Positions 25,806-34,808 of a stretch of DNA of 64,000 nt are shown piece by piece. A program made the position numbers and the translations under genes. A model generated the notes under the pieces. The model was not told where the DNA came from. It saw nothing but the letters and a program-made list of their open reading frames with translations, and searched no databases. This DNA comes from Pelagibius sp040217155 (GTDB lineage Bacteria; Pseudomonadota; Alphaproteobacteria; Kiloniellales; Kiloniellaceae): the NCBI GenBank assembly GCA_040217155.1, contig JAVJNS010000023.1, positions 1 through 64,000 on the forward strand, given 5' to 3'. Position 1 is the first letter of the stretch; each line of letters opens with the position of its first letter.

Positions 25806-27884
25806 ATGCGGTCGCTGGAACGCCTGCTGCGTCCGAGATCCATCGCCGTCTTCGGTGGCGTTCCGGCTGCGGCCGTCATAGACCAATGCGAGCGACTGGG
25901 CTTTGCCGGGGAGATCTGGCCGGTCCATCCGAGTAAATCCGAGGTCGGCGGGCGCCGCGCCTATCGCTCCGTCACCGATCTGCCTGGCGCGCCCGATGCC
26001 GCCTTTGTCGCGGTAAACCGCCACCTGACGATCGAAGTGGTGCGCGAACTGGCGGCGGCCGGCGGTGGCGGCGCGGTCTGCTATGCTTCCGGCTTCCGCG
26101 AAGCGGAGCGTGAGGACAGCGCGGGAAACGGCCTGCAGGCGGCGCTGGTTCAGGCCGCTGGGGAGATGCCGGTCATCGGCCCGAACTGCTACGGTCTGAT
26201 CAACTACTGCGACGCGGCGCTGCTCTGGCCGGACCAGCACGGCGGGCGTCGGCTCGAAGCCGGTGAGCGCGGTGTGGCAATCGTCACCCAGTCCTCCAAC
26301 ATCGCCATCAATATGACCATGCAGCGTCGCGGCCTGGCGATCGCCTACATCATGACAGCCGGCAATCAGGCGCAAACGGGCACATCCGATCTGGCGTTGG
26401 GCCTTCTTGACGATCCGCGAGTCACCGCGCTTGGCCTGCACATTGAAGGCTTCGATTCCGTGGTCGGCCTGGAAGCCGTGGCGGCCAAGGCGCGCCGGCT
26501 CGGGAAACCGGTGGTGGCCATGAAGCTGGGCCGCTCGCCACAGGCGCGCTCGGCGACCCTGTCGCATACGGCGTCACTGGCGGGCTCGGATGTCGCGGCC
26601 GACGCTTTCCTGAGGCGCCTCGGGATCGGGCGGCTTCACAGCATTCCTGCTTTCCTGGAGACCTTGAAACTGCTGCACGCCGGCGGGCCCTTGGCCGGTA
26701 CCTCGATTTCCTCGATGAGTTGTTCGGGAGGCGAGGCCTCCGTCATGGCCGACGCCGCGGAGGCGCGCAACGTCACTTTCCGCGACCTGACGGCGGCGGA
26801 GGCCGCGAAGGTGAAGGCCACCCTCGGGCCTCTGGTCGCGGTGTCCAACCCGCTCGACTATCACACCTTCGTCTGGGGGGATGAGCCGGCCCTGACGGCG
26901 ACCTTCTCGGCCATGGTCGCGGCCGGTTTCGATCTTAACCTGCTGGTTCTGGACTTTCCGCGCGGCGACCGCTGTAGCGACGCCGAATGGTGGCCGACCT
27001 TGCGGGCCTTCGAGGCGGCGGTCAAGGCGCATCGGGCAAGAGGCGCGGTGGTCGCCAGCCTGCCGGAAAACCTCTCCGAGGCGCAGGCTGCCGCGCTGCT
27101 GAAGCGCGGCATTGTCCCTCTTTTCGGCATCGACGAGGCTCTGGCGGCGGTCGAAGCGGCCGCCGCCGTCGGGGACGCCTGGCGCCAGCCCGAGCGGTCC
27201 CCGGTCATGCTGTCGCTCGCGGCGGATGCCGGCTCGCGGACGCTGGATGAGTGGGAGGCCAAGAGGCTGCTGGCGCAGCACGGCCTTCCGGTGCCGCCGG
27301 GCGGGCGTGCCTCGACGGTGGAAGAGGCTGTTTCCCGGGCCGCGGAGATTGGACTCCCCGTGGTCGTGAAGGCGCTCGGCGTGGCGCACAAGACCGACGC
27401 CGCCGCGCTTCGCCTGAATCTGGGGACGCCCGAAGCGGTTCGGGCCGCGGCCGGCGATCTGCTGACGATCGGACAGGGACTCCTCATCGAGCGCATGATC
27501 GAGAAACCGCTGGTCGAACTGATTGTCGGCGTGGTGGAGGAGCCGCCCTTTAGCCTGGTCATGACTCTGGGCCTCGGCGGCATTCTGGTCGAGCTGCTGC
27601 GCGACTCGGCAACCTTGCATCTGCCGGCCGGGCGGGAAGAGATCGAGAGCGCACTTCTGAGTCTTCGCTCCGCGCCGCTGTTGACCGGTTACCGAGGCCG
27701 TCCGGTGGCCGACATCGCCGCCGCTGTCGCGGCCGTCGATGCGGTTCAGCGCCTTGCGCTCGAAGGTGCAGGCTCTATCGTTGAAGTCGAGATCAATCCC
27801 TTGATCGTTCGGGCGGAAGGCCAAGGCGCCTTTGCCGCGGATGCTCTCATTGTCAGGAGGTGCAAGACCAATGACTGTTCCTGA
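25806..27884 (+). CDS. NDP-forming acyl-CoA ligase (fused alpha-beta)
   Basis: 692 residues from the ATG 5 bp after the dehydrogenase stop; a GTG inside that stop is an alternative. Order: CoA-binding domain (1-135), succinyl-CoA-ligase-like domains holding the phospho-His in LSHTASLAGSD (about 256), and a C-terminal ATP-grasp domain (about 470-690, LDEWEAKRLLAQHGLPVPPGG). These acetate-CoA ligase relatives form acyl-CoA with release of ADP. In this operon it most likely activates gamma-butyrobetaine, crotonobetaine or carnitine, taking the role of CaiC or a CaiB-type CoA transferase, neither of which is present. It overlaps the next gene by 14 bp. Confidence 0.85.
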   Translation: MRSLERLLRPRSIAVFGGVPAAAVIDQCERLGFAGEIWPVHPSKSEVGGRRAYRSVTDLPGAPDAAFVAVNRHLTIEVVRELAAAGGGGAVCYASGFREAEREDSAGNGLQAALVQAAGEMPVIGPNCYGLINYCDAALLWPDQHGGRRLEAGERGVAIVTQSSNIAINMTMQRRGLAIAYIMTAGNQAQTGTSDLALGLLDDPRVTALGLHIEGFDSVVGLEAVAAKARRLGKPVVAMKLGRSPQARSATLSHTASLAGSDVAADAFLRRLGIGRLHSIPAFLETLKLLHAGGPLAGTSISSMSCSGGEASVMADAAEARNVTFRDLTAAEAAKVKATLGPLVAVSNPLDYHTFVWGDEPALTATFSAMVAAGFDLNLLVLDFPRGDRCSDAEWWPTLRAFEAAVKAHRARGAVVASLPENLSEAQAAALLKRGIVPLFGIDEALAAVEAAAAVGDAWRQPERSPVMLSLAADAGSRTLDEWEAKRLLAQHGLPVPPGGRASTVEEAVSRAAEIGLPVVVKALGVAHKTDAAALRLNLGTPEAVRAAAGDLLTIGQGLLIERMIEKPLVELIVGVVEEPPFSLVMTLGLGGILVELLRDSATLHLPAGREEIESALLSLRSAPLLTGYRGRPVADIAAAVAAVDAVQRLALEGAGSIVEVEINPLIVRAEGQGAFAADALIVRRCKTNDCS

Positions 27885-28665
27885 GCACGAGGTCCTGCGC
27901 AGCCGACGCAGGGGTGGCGTTCTCGAAGTCACCCTCGATCGGCCCAAGGCCAACGCCATCGATCTGGCGACCAGCCGGCTGATGGGCGAAACCTTCAAGG
28001 CCTTCCGCGACGACCCGGAGCTGCGCGTGGCCATTATTGCCACCGCCGGCGACAAATTCTTTTCCGGCGGTTGGGACTTGAAGGCCGCCGCGGGCGGCGA
28101 TGCGGTCGATGGGGACTATGGCGTCGGCGGCTTCGGCGGGCTGCAGGAATTGCGCGACCTCAACAAGCCGGTGATCGCCGCGGTAAATGGCATGGCGGTC
28201 GGCGGCGGCTTTGAGCTGGCGCTTTCCGCCGACCTCATTCTCGCTACCGGGGAGTCCACCTTTGCCCTGCCGGAGATCCGCGCCGGCACGCTGGCCGATG
28301 CCGCCACGGTCAAGCTGCCCAAGCGCATCCCCTACCATGTCGCCATGGAACTGCTGCTGACCGGCCGCTGGATGGACGCCGCCGAGGCGCAGCGCTGGGG
28401 TTTGGTCAACGAGATCGTCCCCCGGGAAGGGCTCATGGACCGCGCCTGGGAGCTGGCCGAGCTCCTGGCCGCCGGACCGCCGCTGGTCTTCGCCGCCATC
28501 AAGGAGGTGGCCCGCGAAGCCGAGGCCATGACGTTCCAGGCGGCCATGAACCGCATCACCCGGCGCCAGTTCCCGACGGTGGATGCGCTCTATGACAGCG
28601 AGGACAATCGGGAAGGCTTCCGCGCCTTCGCCGAGAAGCGCGATCCGGTCTGGAAGGGCCGTTAG
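27871..28665 (+). CDS. caiD: Enoyl-CoA hydratase family, carnitinyl-CoA dehydratase-like
   Basis: 264 residues from the ATG at 27871, with AGGAGG ten bases upstream inside the ligase gene. It has the crotonase fold: the first oxyanion loop is DKFFSGGWDLKAA and the second is NGMAVGGGFELALSADLI. ALPEIRAGTLADA lies in the region of the catalytic Glu. Similarity in length and motifs is highest to CaiD-type carnitinyl-CoA dehydratases, which interconvert crotonobetainyl-CoA and carnitinyl-CoA. This links the CoA-thioester branch (dehydrogenase and ligase) to free carnitine oxidation. Last gene of the plus-strand carnitine operon. Confidence 0.82.
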   Translation: MTVPEHEVLRSRRRGGVLEVTLDRPKANAIDLATSRLMGETFKAFRDDPELRVAIIATAGDKFFSGGWDLKAAAGGDAVDGDYGVGGFGGLQELRDLNKPVIAAVNGMAVGGGFELALSADLILATGESTFALPEIRAGTLADAATVKLPKRIPYHVAMELLLTGRWMDAAEAQRWGLVNEIVPREGLMDRAWELAELLAAGPPLVFAAIKEVAREAEAMTFQAAMNRITRRQFPTVDALYDSEDNREGFRAFAEKRDPVWKGR

Positions 28666-28683
28666 CGGCGCCTATCCAGAGGT

Positions 28684-29460
28684 TCAGACCTTGGGGTCAG
28701 GGTTTTCCGTATGGCCGTCGACGGCGATGACCTGGCCTGAGACCAGGCGGGCCGCATCGGAGGCCAGGAAGGCCGCCATGTTCGCGACATCTTTGGCGGT
28801 CACGAAGCGGCGCAGCGACGTGCCGCTGGCATAGCCCGCGTAGACGGCGTCCCGCGTGGTTCCCTTGGCCTCGGCCTCGCGCTGCAGGACGCCTTCCATC
28901 CGCGGGCCCTCCACCGCGCCGGGGCAGATGGCATTGGCCCGCACGCCGAACGGGCCGAGCTCCATCGCCAGGGTTTTCATCAACCCGATCACCCCCCACT
29001 TGGCGGCGCAGTAGGCGGCGCGGTTCGGATAGCCGTAGAGGCCGGCCGTCGAGGAGATCAGGGTCATGGCCCCGGATCCCTGCGCTTTCATCAGGGGTGC
29101 GGCGTGCTTGGCGAAGAGGAAGGCACCCTCGAGATTGACGGAGACGCAGCGCCGCCAGGCGTCGAGTTCGATGTCCTCCACCGGCGCCGTGGGGCCGGCG
29201 ATCCCGGCATTGGCGCAGAGCACATCCAGGCCGCCCCAGTCCTGCCCGATCTCGGCGAACAGCGCTTTGACGGCTGCCTCGTCGGTGACGTCGAGGCAGC
29301 CGTGGCGCCAGGCGGCGGGGCAGGTCTCAAGCGCGGCCTCGTCCAGATCCACGACCCAGACCCTGGCGCCAGCCGTCTCGAAGGTCTCGGCGATCGCTCT
29401 GCCGATGCCGGCCGCGCCGGCGCTAATCAGAACCCGGACGGAGGTGTCGCTGCGACTCAT
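28684..29460 (-). CDS. SDR-family oxidoreductase at the carnitine locus
   Basis: 258 residues. It is a classical SDR, with the cofactor-binding SAGAAGIGRAIAE (TGxxxGIG type with Thr replaced by Ser), NAG in CANAGIAG, catalytic Ser in LISSTAGLYGYP and the YxxxK pair in YCAAK. It lies 61 bp downstream of the ABC ATPase gene on the same strand, so it is probably the last gene of the importer operon, and it converges with the caiD-like gene. The substrate is unknown. A hydroxyacid such as 3-hydroxybutyrate, or a carnitine stereoisomer, would suit the setting but is speculation. Confidence 0.82.
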   Translation of the reverse strand: MSRSDTSVRVLISAGAAGIGRAIAETFETAGARVWVVDLDEAALETCPAAWRHGCLDVTDEAAVKALFAEIGQDWGGLDVLCANAGIAGPTAPVEDIELDAWRRCVSVNLEGAFLFAKHAAPLMKAQGSGAMTLISSTAGLYGYPNRAAYCAAKWGVIGLMKTLAMELGPFGVRANAICPGAVEGPRMEGVLQREAEAKGTTRDAVYAGYASGTSLRRFVTAKDVANMAAFLASDAARLVSGQVIAVDGHTENPDPKV

Positions 29461-29521
29461 GCTTTGGCGCTACGCTCCTGCTTGGACCGGCATCGAGCCG
29501 TACAGAGAATCTGCCTTAAGG

Positions 29522-31189
29522 CTACTGATCCGCCGACTGCACCGTGGCGCCGGCGCCGCCGGCGGCGCGCTCGGCCAACAGCCGGTCGAGCCAGTCCGGG
29601 TCCATCTCGGGGACCGAGGACAGCAGGAGTTCGGTATAGGGGTGATGCGGCGGTTGGAACATCTCGGTCTTGCCGCCCATCTCCACCACCCGGCCGTCCT
29701 TCATCACCACGACTTCGTCGGCGATGGCGCGAACCGTCGCGAGGTCGTGGGTGATGAACATGTAGGCGAGCTCGAACTCGCTCTGCAGGCGGTCGAGCAG
29801 TTTCAGGATGCCTTCGGCGACCAACTGGTCCAGGGCGGAGGTCACTTCATCGCAGATGATGAACTGCGGCTCGGCCGCCAGCGCCCGGGCAATGCCGATG
29901 CGTTGCTTTTGCCCTCCCGACAGTTCGGAAGGCAGACGGTCGATGAACTCGTCGGGCTCAAGTTCGATGAGGCTGAGCAGCTCGCGGGTGCGATCCCGCA
30001 GCTTCGCCCCCTTCAACCCAAGATAAAACTCGACCGGCCGGCCGACGATCTCGCGAATCCGGTGCTTCGGGTTCAAGGCCGTATCCGCCATCTGATAGAT
30101 CATTTGGGCCTGGCGCAGCTGATCCTTGTTACGGCTGCGGTAGTCGGCGGGCAGGGCCTTGCCGTTGAATTGCACTTCGCCGGAAATCGGTGGCAAGAGT
30201 CCCGTGATCACCCTTGCCGTTGTCGACTTGCCGCTTCCCGACTCACCGACGACCGCGACGGTGCGGCGCTTGTGGATGTCGAAGCTGACGTCATGAAGAA
30301 CCGGCACGTCGACGTAGGCGGCGGTCACACCGCGCACCGACACGACAGGCGTTTCCTGAGCCGATGGCGCGGGCTGCTCTGTGCGTTCATGGCTGCGCAC
30401 CGCCCACAGCGACTTGGTGTAGTCTTCGCGCGGCGTGCTCAGCATGGTCCTGGTGTCGGCCTCTTCGACCTCATCGCCTTTGAGCAACACCTTGATGCGG
30501 TCCGCCATCTGGGCCACAACCGCCAGATCGTGGGTAATATAGATGGCGGCGGTGTCGAACTGTTCGACGATGTCGCGGATCGCCGAGAGCACTTCGATCT
30601 GCGTGGTCACGTCCAACGCCGTCGTCGGCTCGTCGAAGATGATCAGGTCCGGGCGGCAGGCCATGGCCATGGCCGTCATGGCGCGCTGAAGCTGGCCGCC
30701 GGATACCTGATGGGGATAGCGAAAGCCGATCTCGTCGGGGTTCGGCAGGCGCATGCGCCGGTAGAGTTCGATCGCATCGCGTTCGGCCTCGGCGCGCGAC
30801 ATGACGCCATGCTGAACCGGCGGCTCGGAGTACTGGTCGATCAACCGGTGGGCCGGGTTGAAGCTTGCCGCCGCCGACTGCGCCACGTAGGCGATCCGCT
30901 TGCCGCGAAGCGCACGCCGCTGCCGTGCGGGTGCGTTTCTCAGATCGATTCCGTCAAAGTCGATGGTGCCGCCGGAAATCCGGCAGCCATCCCGGCTGAA
31001 ACCCATGGCGGCGAGTCCTATGGTGGACTTGCCGGCGCCCGACTCGCCGATCAGCCCCAGCACCTCGCCACGCCGCAGCGTCAGATCGACGCCTTTCACG
31101 ATCTTGGTCCAGGTCTCGTCGGCGCGGCCCTCGATTTCCAGGCCGCGAATGGTGAGCAGGGCGGCTTTGCCGTTATCGTTGTCGTTCAT
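29522..31189 (-). CDS. Fused dual-NBD ABC ATPase, oligopeptide type
   Basis: 555 residues with two complete nucleotide-binding domains, equivalent to DppD plus DppF in one chain. NBD1 has Walker A GESGAGKSTIG and signature SGGQLQRAMTAMA. NBD2 has GESGSGKSTTAR and SGGQKQRIGIARALA with Walker B FIICDEVTSALD. Both carry the aromatic Q-loop and switch His (ITHDLA). It energises the importer formed by the two permeases and the binding protein encoded upstream; the gap to the DppC-like gene is 4 bp. The substrate may be a quaternary amine such as carnitine or butyrobetaine, given the neighbouring operon, but peptide import is the default for this family. Confidence 0.9.
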   Translation of the reverse strand: MNDNDNGKAALLTIRGLEIEGRADETWTKIVKGVDLTLRRGEVLGLIGESGAGKSTIGLAAMGFSRDGCRISGGTIDFDGIDLRNAPARQRRALRGKRIAYVAQSAAASFNPAHRLIDQYSEPPVQHGVMSRAEAERDAIELYRRMRLPNPDEIGFRYPHQVSGGQLQRAMTAMAMACRPDLIIFDEPTTALDVTTQIEVLSAIRDIVEQFDTAAIYITHDLAVVAQMADRIKVLLKGDEVEEADTRTMLSTPREDYTKSLWAVRSHERTEQPAPSAQETPVVSVRGVTAAYVDVPVLHDVSFDIHKRRTVAVVGESGSGKSTTARVITGLLPPISGEVQFNGKALPADYRSRNKDQLRQAQMIYQMADTALNPKHRIREIVGRPVEFYLGLKGAKLRDRTRELLSLIELEPDEFIDRLPSELSGGQKQRIGIARALAAEPQFIICDEVTSALDQLVAEGILKLLDRLQSEFELAYMFITHDLATVRAIADEVVVMKDGRVVEMGGKTEMFQPPHHPYTELLLSSVPEMDPDWLDRLLAERAAGGAGATVQSADQ

Positions 31190-31193
31190 GGCT

Positions 31194-32129
31194 TCACTCC
31201 TTCAGGCCGCTGGCGCGGTGCAGCATCCAATCGACGACGAAGTTCACGGCGACGGTGAGCAGCGCGATCGCCCCGGCGGGCAGCAGCGGCGTGATGTCGC
31301 CGAAGGTGATCAGCGTCGCATTGTCCCGGACCATCGAGCCCCAGTCGGCCGTCGGCGGCTGGATGCCGAGGCCCAGGAAGGAAAGCGCGGAGATCATCAG
31401 GAAGACGAAGCAAAAGCGCAGTCCGAACTCGGCGATCAGGGGGGCCGAGGCGTTTGGCAGGATCTCTCTGACCACCAGTCGCCACAAGCCCTCTCCCCGC
31501 AGGCGCGCGGCCTCGATGTAGTCCATGACGACGATGTTCATCGCCACCGCCCGGGCCAGCCGATAGACGCGCGTTGAGTCGATCAAGGCGATGACCAGGA
31601 TCATGTTGGTGATCGAGGTGCCGACGATGGTGAGCAGCAGCAGGGCGAAGATCAGTGCCGGGATCGCCATCAGAACATCGACGATGCGGCTGAGAACCTG
31701 GTCGAGCCAACCGCCGACCGTGGCGGCCAGAAGTCCGAAGATCGCGCCGAGGAGGAAGGCCAGGCCGGTTGTGACGAAGGCGATCCCGACGGTATTGCGC
31801 GCGCCGTAGATGAGCCGCGTGAACATATCCCGTCCCAGGTTGTCGGTGCCGAGGAAATGGGCGGCATCCCAGGGCAGATACTCGCCGCCCACAATCTCGC
31901 GCTCACCGAAGGGCGCGATGAAAGGGGCCAGAAGGGCGACAAAAACGTAAGCCAGTATGACAATCATGCCAAAGCTGGCTGTCAGTGGGGCTGTACGCAG
32001 ACTCTTCGCAAGGCCTTTGGGCGCAATGCCAATTGCGATTTTTCGGAAGGTCCAGGCCAAAGCCGCCGCGCCCGCCAGAAAAACAACGAGCCAGAGCAGG
32101 AGCACGATGAAACTCACTTCACTGTCCAT
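31194..32129 (-). CDS. ABC permease, DppC type
   Basis: 311 residues. The start at 32129 (MDSEVSFIV) was chosen because GAGGAGGGGA precedes it; 27 extra upstream codons in the frame look non-coding. It has an N-terminal TM (LLLWLVVFLAGAAALAW), a second TM, the conserved extracytoplasmic HFLGTDNLGRDMFTRLIYGAR of DppC/OppC proteins, and the EAA loop EAARLRGEGLWRLVVREILP. It pairs with the DppB-like subunit encoded 10 bp upstream to form the membrane channel of the importer. Confidence 0.9.
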   Translation of the reverse strand: MDSEVSFIVLLLWLVVFLAGAAALAWTFRKIAIGIAPKGLAKSLRTAPLTASFGMIVILAYVFVALLAPFIAPFGEREIVGGEYLPWDAAHFLGTDNLGRDMFTRLIYGARNTVGIAFVTTGLAFLLGAIFGLLAATVGGWLDQVLSRIVDVLMAIPALIFALLLLTIVGTSITNMILVIALIDSTRVYRLARAVAMNIVVMDYIEAARLRGEGLWRLVVREILPNASAPLIAEFGLRFCFVFLMISALSFLGLGIQPPTADWGSMVRDNATLITFGDITPLLPAGAIALLTVAVNFVVDWMLHRASGLKE

Positions 32130-32139
32130 GTTCCCCTCC

Positions 32140-33093
32140 TCAGCGCTTGTGCACGAGGCGCGGGTTCGACAGGGTCGAGAGCACGTCTGCTGACAGGTTG
32201 AGAAGGACATAGGCGCTGGCGAAGATCAGTGCCGCCGCCTGTACCACGGTGACGTCGCGCTTGGCGACCGAGTCGACCATCAGCTGGCCCAGACCCGGAT
32301 AGACGAAGACCACTTCGACCACCACGACACCGGTGATCAGATAGGCGAGATTGAGGGCGATCACGTTGATGATCGGCGCCAGGGCGTTGGGCAGGGCGTG
32401 ACGCACGATGATGCGCCCGGGACTCACGCCCTTGAGGCGGGCCATCTCGATATAGGGCGACGCCAGCAGGTTGATGATCGCCGCCCGCGTCATGCGCATC
32501 ATGTGCGCCGTGACGACCAGGGTCAGCGTCAGCGCCGGCAGGAAGGCGCGATAGAGCATCTCGCCGAGGCCGGCATCCGGAGTAATCTTGGCGATCGACG
32601 GAAACAGACCCGACTGGGCAAGGTAGAAGATCAGGATATAGGCGACGAAGAACTCCGGGAACGAGATCGAGCTCAAGGTGAAGATGTTGACGGCGCGGTC
32701 GTAGAGGGAGTTGCGAAAAAGCGCCGCGAGAATGCCGAGGAAGAGCGACAGCGGCACGGCGATGGCGGCGGCGTAGATCGCCAGGAACAGCGTATTGCCG
32801 AGGCGGCCTGCGATAAGATCCGCAATCGGGCGCTTGTTGGCCAGCGAGGTGCCGAAGTCGCCTTGCAGGATGCCGCCGAGCCAGTTCAGGTAGCGTTCAT
32901 AGGCGGGCAGGTCGAGGCCCAGCTCGCGCCGAAAAGCCGCAACGGTCTCCGGGGTAGCCGACTGCCCGAGAATTTCCTGGGCAAGGTCTCCCGGCAGGAG
33001 TTCGATCGCGCCGAAGATCAGCAGCGATATCACGAAGAGCGTCAGGAGTCCGAGTCCCAGACGCTGCGCTATCATGGTCAGGATACCAGCCAC
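32140..33093 (-). CDS. ABC permease, DppB type
   Basis: 317 residues, with a GTG start supported by AGAGGGAAGAAC just upstream. DppB hallmarks are visible: an N-terminal TM (LGLGLLTLFVISLLIFGAI), the long periplasmic segment with RRELGLDLPAYERYLNWLGG, five further hydrophobic segments, the EAA-type loop YIEMARLKGVSPGRIIVRHALPNA and VEVVFVYPGLGQLMVDSV near the end. It is the second channel subunit of the oligopeptide-type importer, cotranscribed with the binding-protein and DppC-like genes. Confidence 0.92.
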   Translation of the reverse strand: MAGILTMIAQRLGLGLLTLFVISLLIFGAIELLPGDLAQEILGQSATPETVAAFRRELGLDLPAYERYLNWLGGILQGDFGTSLANKRPIADLIAGRLGNTLFLAIYAAAIAVPLSLFLGILAALFRNSLYDRAVNIFTLSSISFPEFFVAYILIFYLAQSGLFPSIAKITPDAGLGEMLYRAFLPALTLTLVVTAHMMRMTRAAIINLLASPYIEMARLKGVSPGRIIVRHALPNALAPIINVIALNLAYLITGVVVVEVVFVYPGLGQLMVDSVAKRDVTVVQAAALIFASAYVLLNLSADVLSTLSNPRLVHKR

Positions 33094-33193
33094 GTTCTTC
33101 CCTCTAGTTTTGCCGCGGGTTGGACTGCGGGTTGTTCTTGCTTACGGGAATGTGGAGACCAGGTGCCTTCAGCCCCCTCAATTTAGCCTGAAA

Positions 33194-33219
33194 GGCCCCG
33201 GCGCCGTGGCGCCGGGGCC
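33194..33219 (-). other. Strong intercistronic hairpin after the binding-protein gene
   Basis: A perfect 12-bp GC stem (GGCCCCGGCGCC / GGCGCCGGGGCC, 2-nt centre) lies between the binding-protein stop and the DppB-like start. No real T tract follows on the minus strand. It is more likely an mRNA-stabilising or attenuating structure than a full terminator. Confidence 0.6.
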
Positions 33220-33227
33220 GCCATGCC

Positions 33228-34808
33228 TCAGGCGAACCACCATCGCTCTATGGCGCGGAAGCCATCGAGAGTCCAGTTCGCGCCGACCTGATCGGGATGC
33301 GCGACCTTGTCGGAATAGGCCATGACGTAGGCGGCGAACATCGGGATCACGACACCGCCCTCGTTGCTGACGATGCCCTGCATCTCCTCGTACATCGCAC
33401 GCCGCTTGGCGTCGTCAAGCTCCGAGCGGGCCTCCTTGAGCAGCTTGTTGAAGCGGTCATGTTCCCAGAAGGTGTCGTTCCAGGCCGCGCCCGAGGCATA
33501 GGCGGTCGAGAACATCCAGTCCTCGGTAGGACGCCCGCCCCAGTACACCGCGCTCCACGGCTTTTTCATCCAGACATTGGACCAGTAGCCGTCGCCCGGT
33601 TCGCGGACCACGTTGATGTTGATCCCCGCGGCCGCCGCCTTTTCCGAATAGAGGACGCCGGCGTCGACCGCGCCGGCGAAGGCGGCGTCCGCCGCCGAGA
33701 GCGAAACGTCAAGGCTGCTGAGCCCGGCCTGCTTGAGGAAGTACTTCGCCTTGTCGGGATCGTAACTATGCTGCTCGAGGTTGGCGGCATAGTATCGCTG
33801 CGACTTGCTGATGGGGTGATCGTTGCCGATATCGCCGTAGCCGTTCAGAACCTTGTCGACCAGTTCCTGGCGGTCTATGGCGTACTTCAGCGCCTGGCGT
33901 ACGTTGTTGTCGCTGAATGGCGCCGCCCGGGTGTCCATCGCAAAAGTAAAATGCTGCGTTCCCGTTGTCGCCAGAACCTCGACGTTGCGGGCGCGCTTCA
34001 GCAGGTGGACCGTATTGAGGTCCACCTTGTCGATCAGATCGACCTCGCCGGTGATGAGCGCATTCTGCCGCGCCGCGGCATCGAGTATGACGAGCAGCTC
34101 GATCTCGTCGAAGTGCGCCCGGCCGGTTTTCCAGTAGTTCGGGTTGCGCTTCAAGGCGGCGCGCACGCCGGGTTCGAAGGATTCGACGACATAGCCACCG
34201 CAGCCGTCGCTGCTGGCCGGGTCGATCTTGCCGTCGGCGCTGGGCATGATCGGCAGATGATAGTCGGAAAGAATGAACGGAAAATCCGCGTTGCCCGCGT
34301 CCAGGGTTACGACCACGGCATTCGTGCCCTCGGCCTGCATATCGACGATTCCGGCCACGATGGGCTTGGCCGCGGATTTGCTTTCTTCGCCGCGGTGATG
34401 GTTGAGCGACGCAATGACGTCTTCGGCGGTGACAGACTTGCCGCTGTGAAACGCCAAGCCGTCGCGAATTTTCAGGGTCCAGACCGTCGCTTCCGGCGAG
34501 GCTTCCCAAGATTCCGCCACCTCGCCGACCAGCGAACCGTCGGCGGCGATTTCGGTCAGATAGCCGTGACGCGCCGTCGCGAAGACCTGCACAAAAACCT
34601 GGTCCCAGACTGCCGGGTCATAGCTGTCCGAGGTGCTGCCGTGTCCGATGCCGACGCGCAGGCGTCCACCGCGCTTGGGCTGCGCGGCTGCCTTGCCGGC
34701 GCCCAGTGGCCCGGCGAGCGCAACAGCCCCCACTGCGGTTGCGCCCTGCAGCAACCGGCGCCGCGAAACGTTCATCCACTGATTCGTCCCATTGTTCTGT
34801 CGTCCCAT
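33228..34808 (-). CDS. ABC binding protein, SBP_bac_5 family, Tat-exported
   Basis: 526 residues with AGAGGAG before the ATG. The N-terminus has a twin-arginine signal (SRRRLLQGA, followed by a hydrophobic segment and AAAQPKRGG), so it is probably exported folded. The mature part has the family 5 solute-binding layout: GHGSTSDSYDPAVWDQVF, AESWEASPEATVWTLKIRDG and VRQALKYAIDRQELVD. This family binds peptides, nickel, opines and quaternary amines. The operon sits back to back with carnitine genes, so an osmolyte or betaine ligand is an attractive guess, but peptides cannot be ruled out. It is the first gene of the minus-strand importer operon. Confidence 0.9.
   Translation of the reverse strand: MGRQNNGTNQWMNVSRRRLLQGATAVGAVALAGPLGAGKAAAQPKRGGRLRVGIGHGSTSDSYDPAVWDQVFVQVFATARHGYLTEIAADGSLVGEVAESWEASPEATVWTLKIRDGLAFHSGKSVTAEDVIASLNHHRGEESKSAAKPIVAGIVDMQAEGTNAVVVTLDAGNADFPFILSDYHLPIMPSADGKIDPASSDGCGGYVVESFEPGVRAALKRNPNYWKTGRAHFDEIELLVILDAAARQNALITGEVDLIDKVDLNTVHLLKRARNVEVLATTGTQHFTFAMDTRAAPFSDNNVRQALKYAIDRQELVDKVLNGYGDIGNDHPISKSQRYYAANLEQHSYDPDKAKYFLKQAGLSSLDVSLSAADAAFAGAVDAGVLYSEKAAAAGININVVREPGDGYWSNVWMKKPWSAVYWGGRPTEDWMFSTAYASGAAWNDTFWEHDRFNKLLKEARSELDDAKRRAMYEEMQGIVSNEGGVVIPMFAAYVMAYSDKVAHPDQVGANWTLDGFRAIERWWFA

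Noticed and set aside
29066..31258. 730-codon plus-strand ORF opposite the dual ATPase
   Set aside because: The minus strand encodes two complete ABC ATPase domains; the plus-strand product is Arg/His-rich with no motif.
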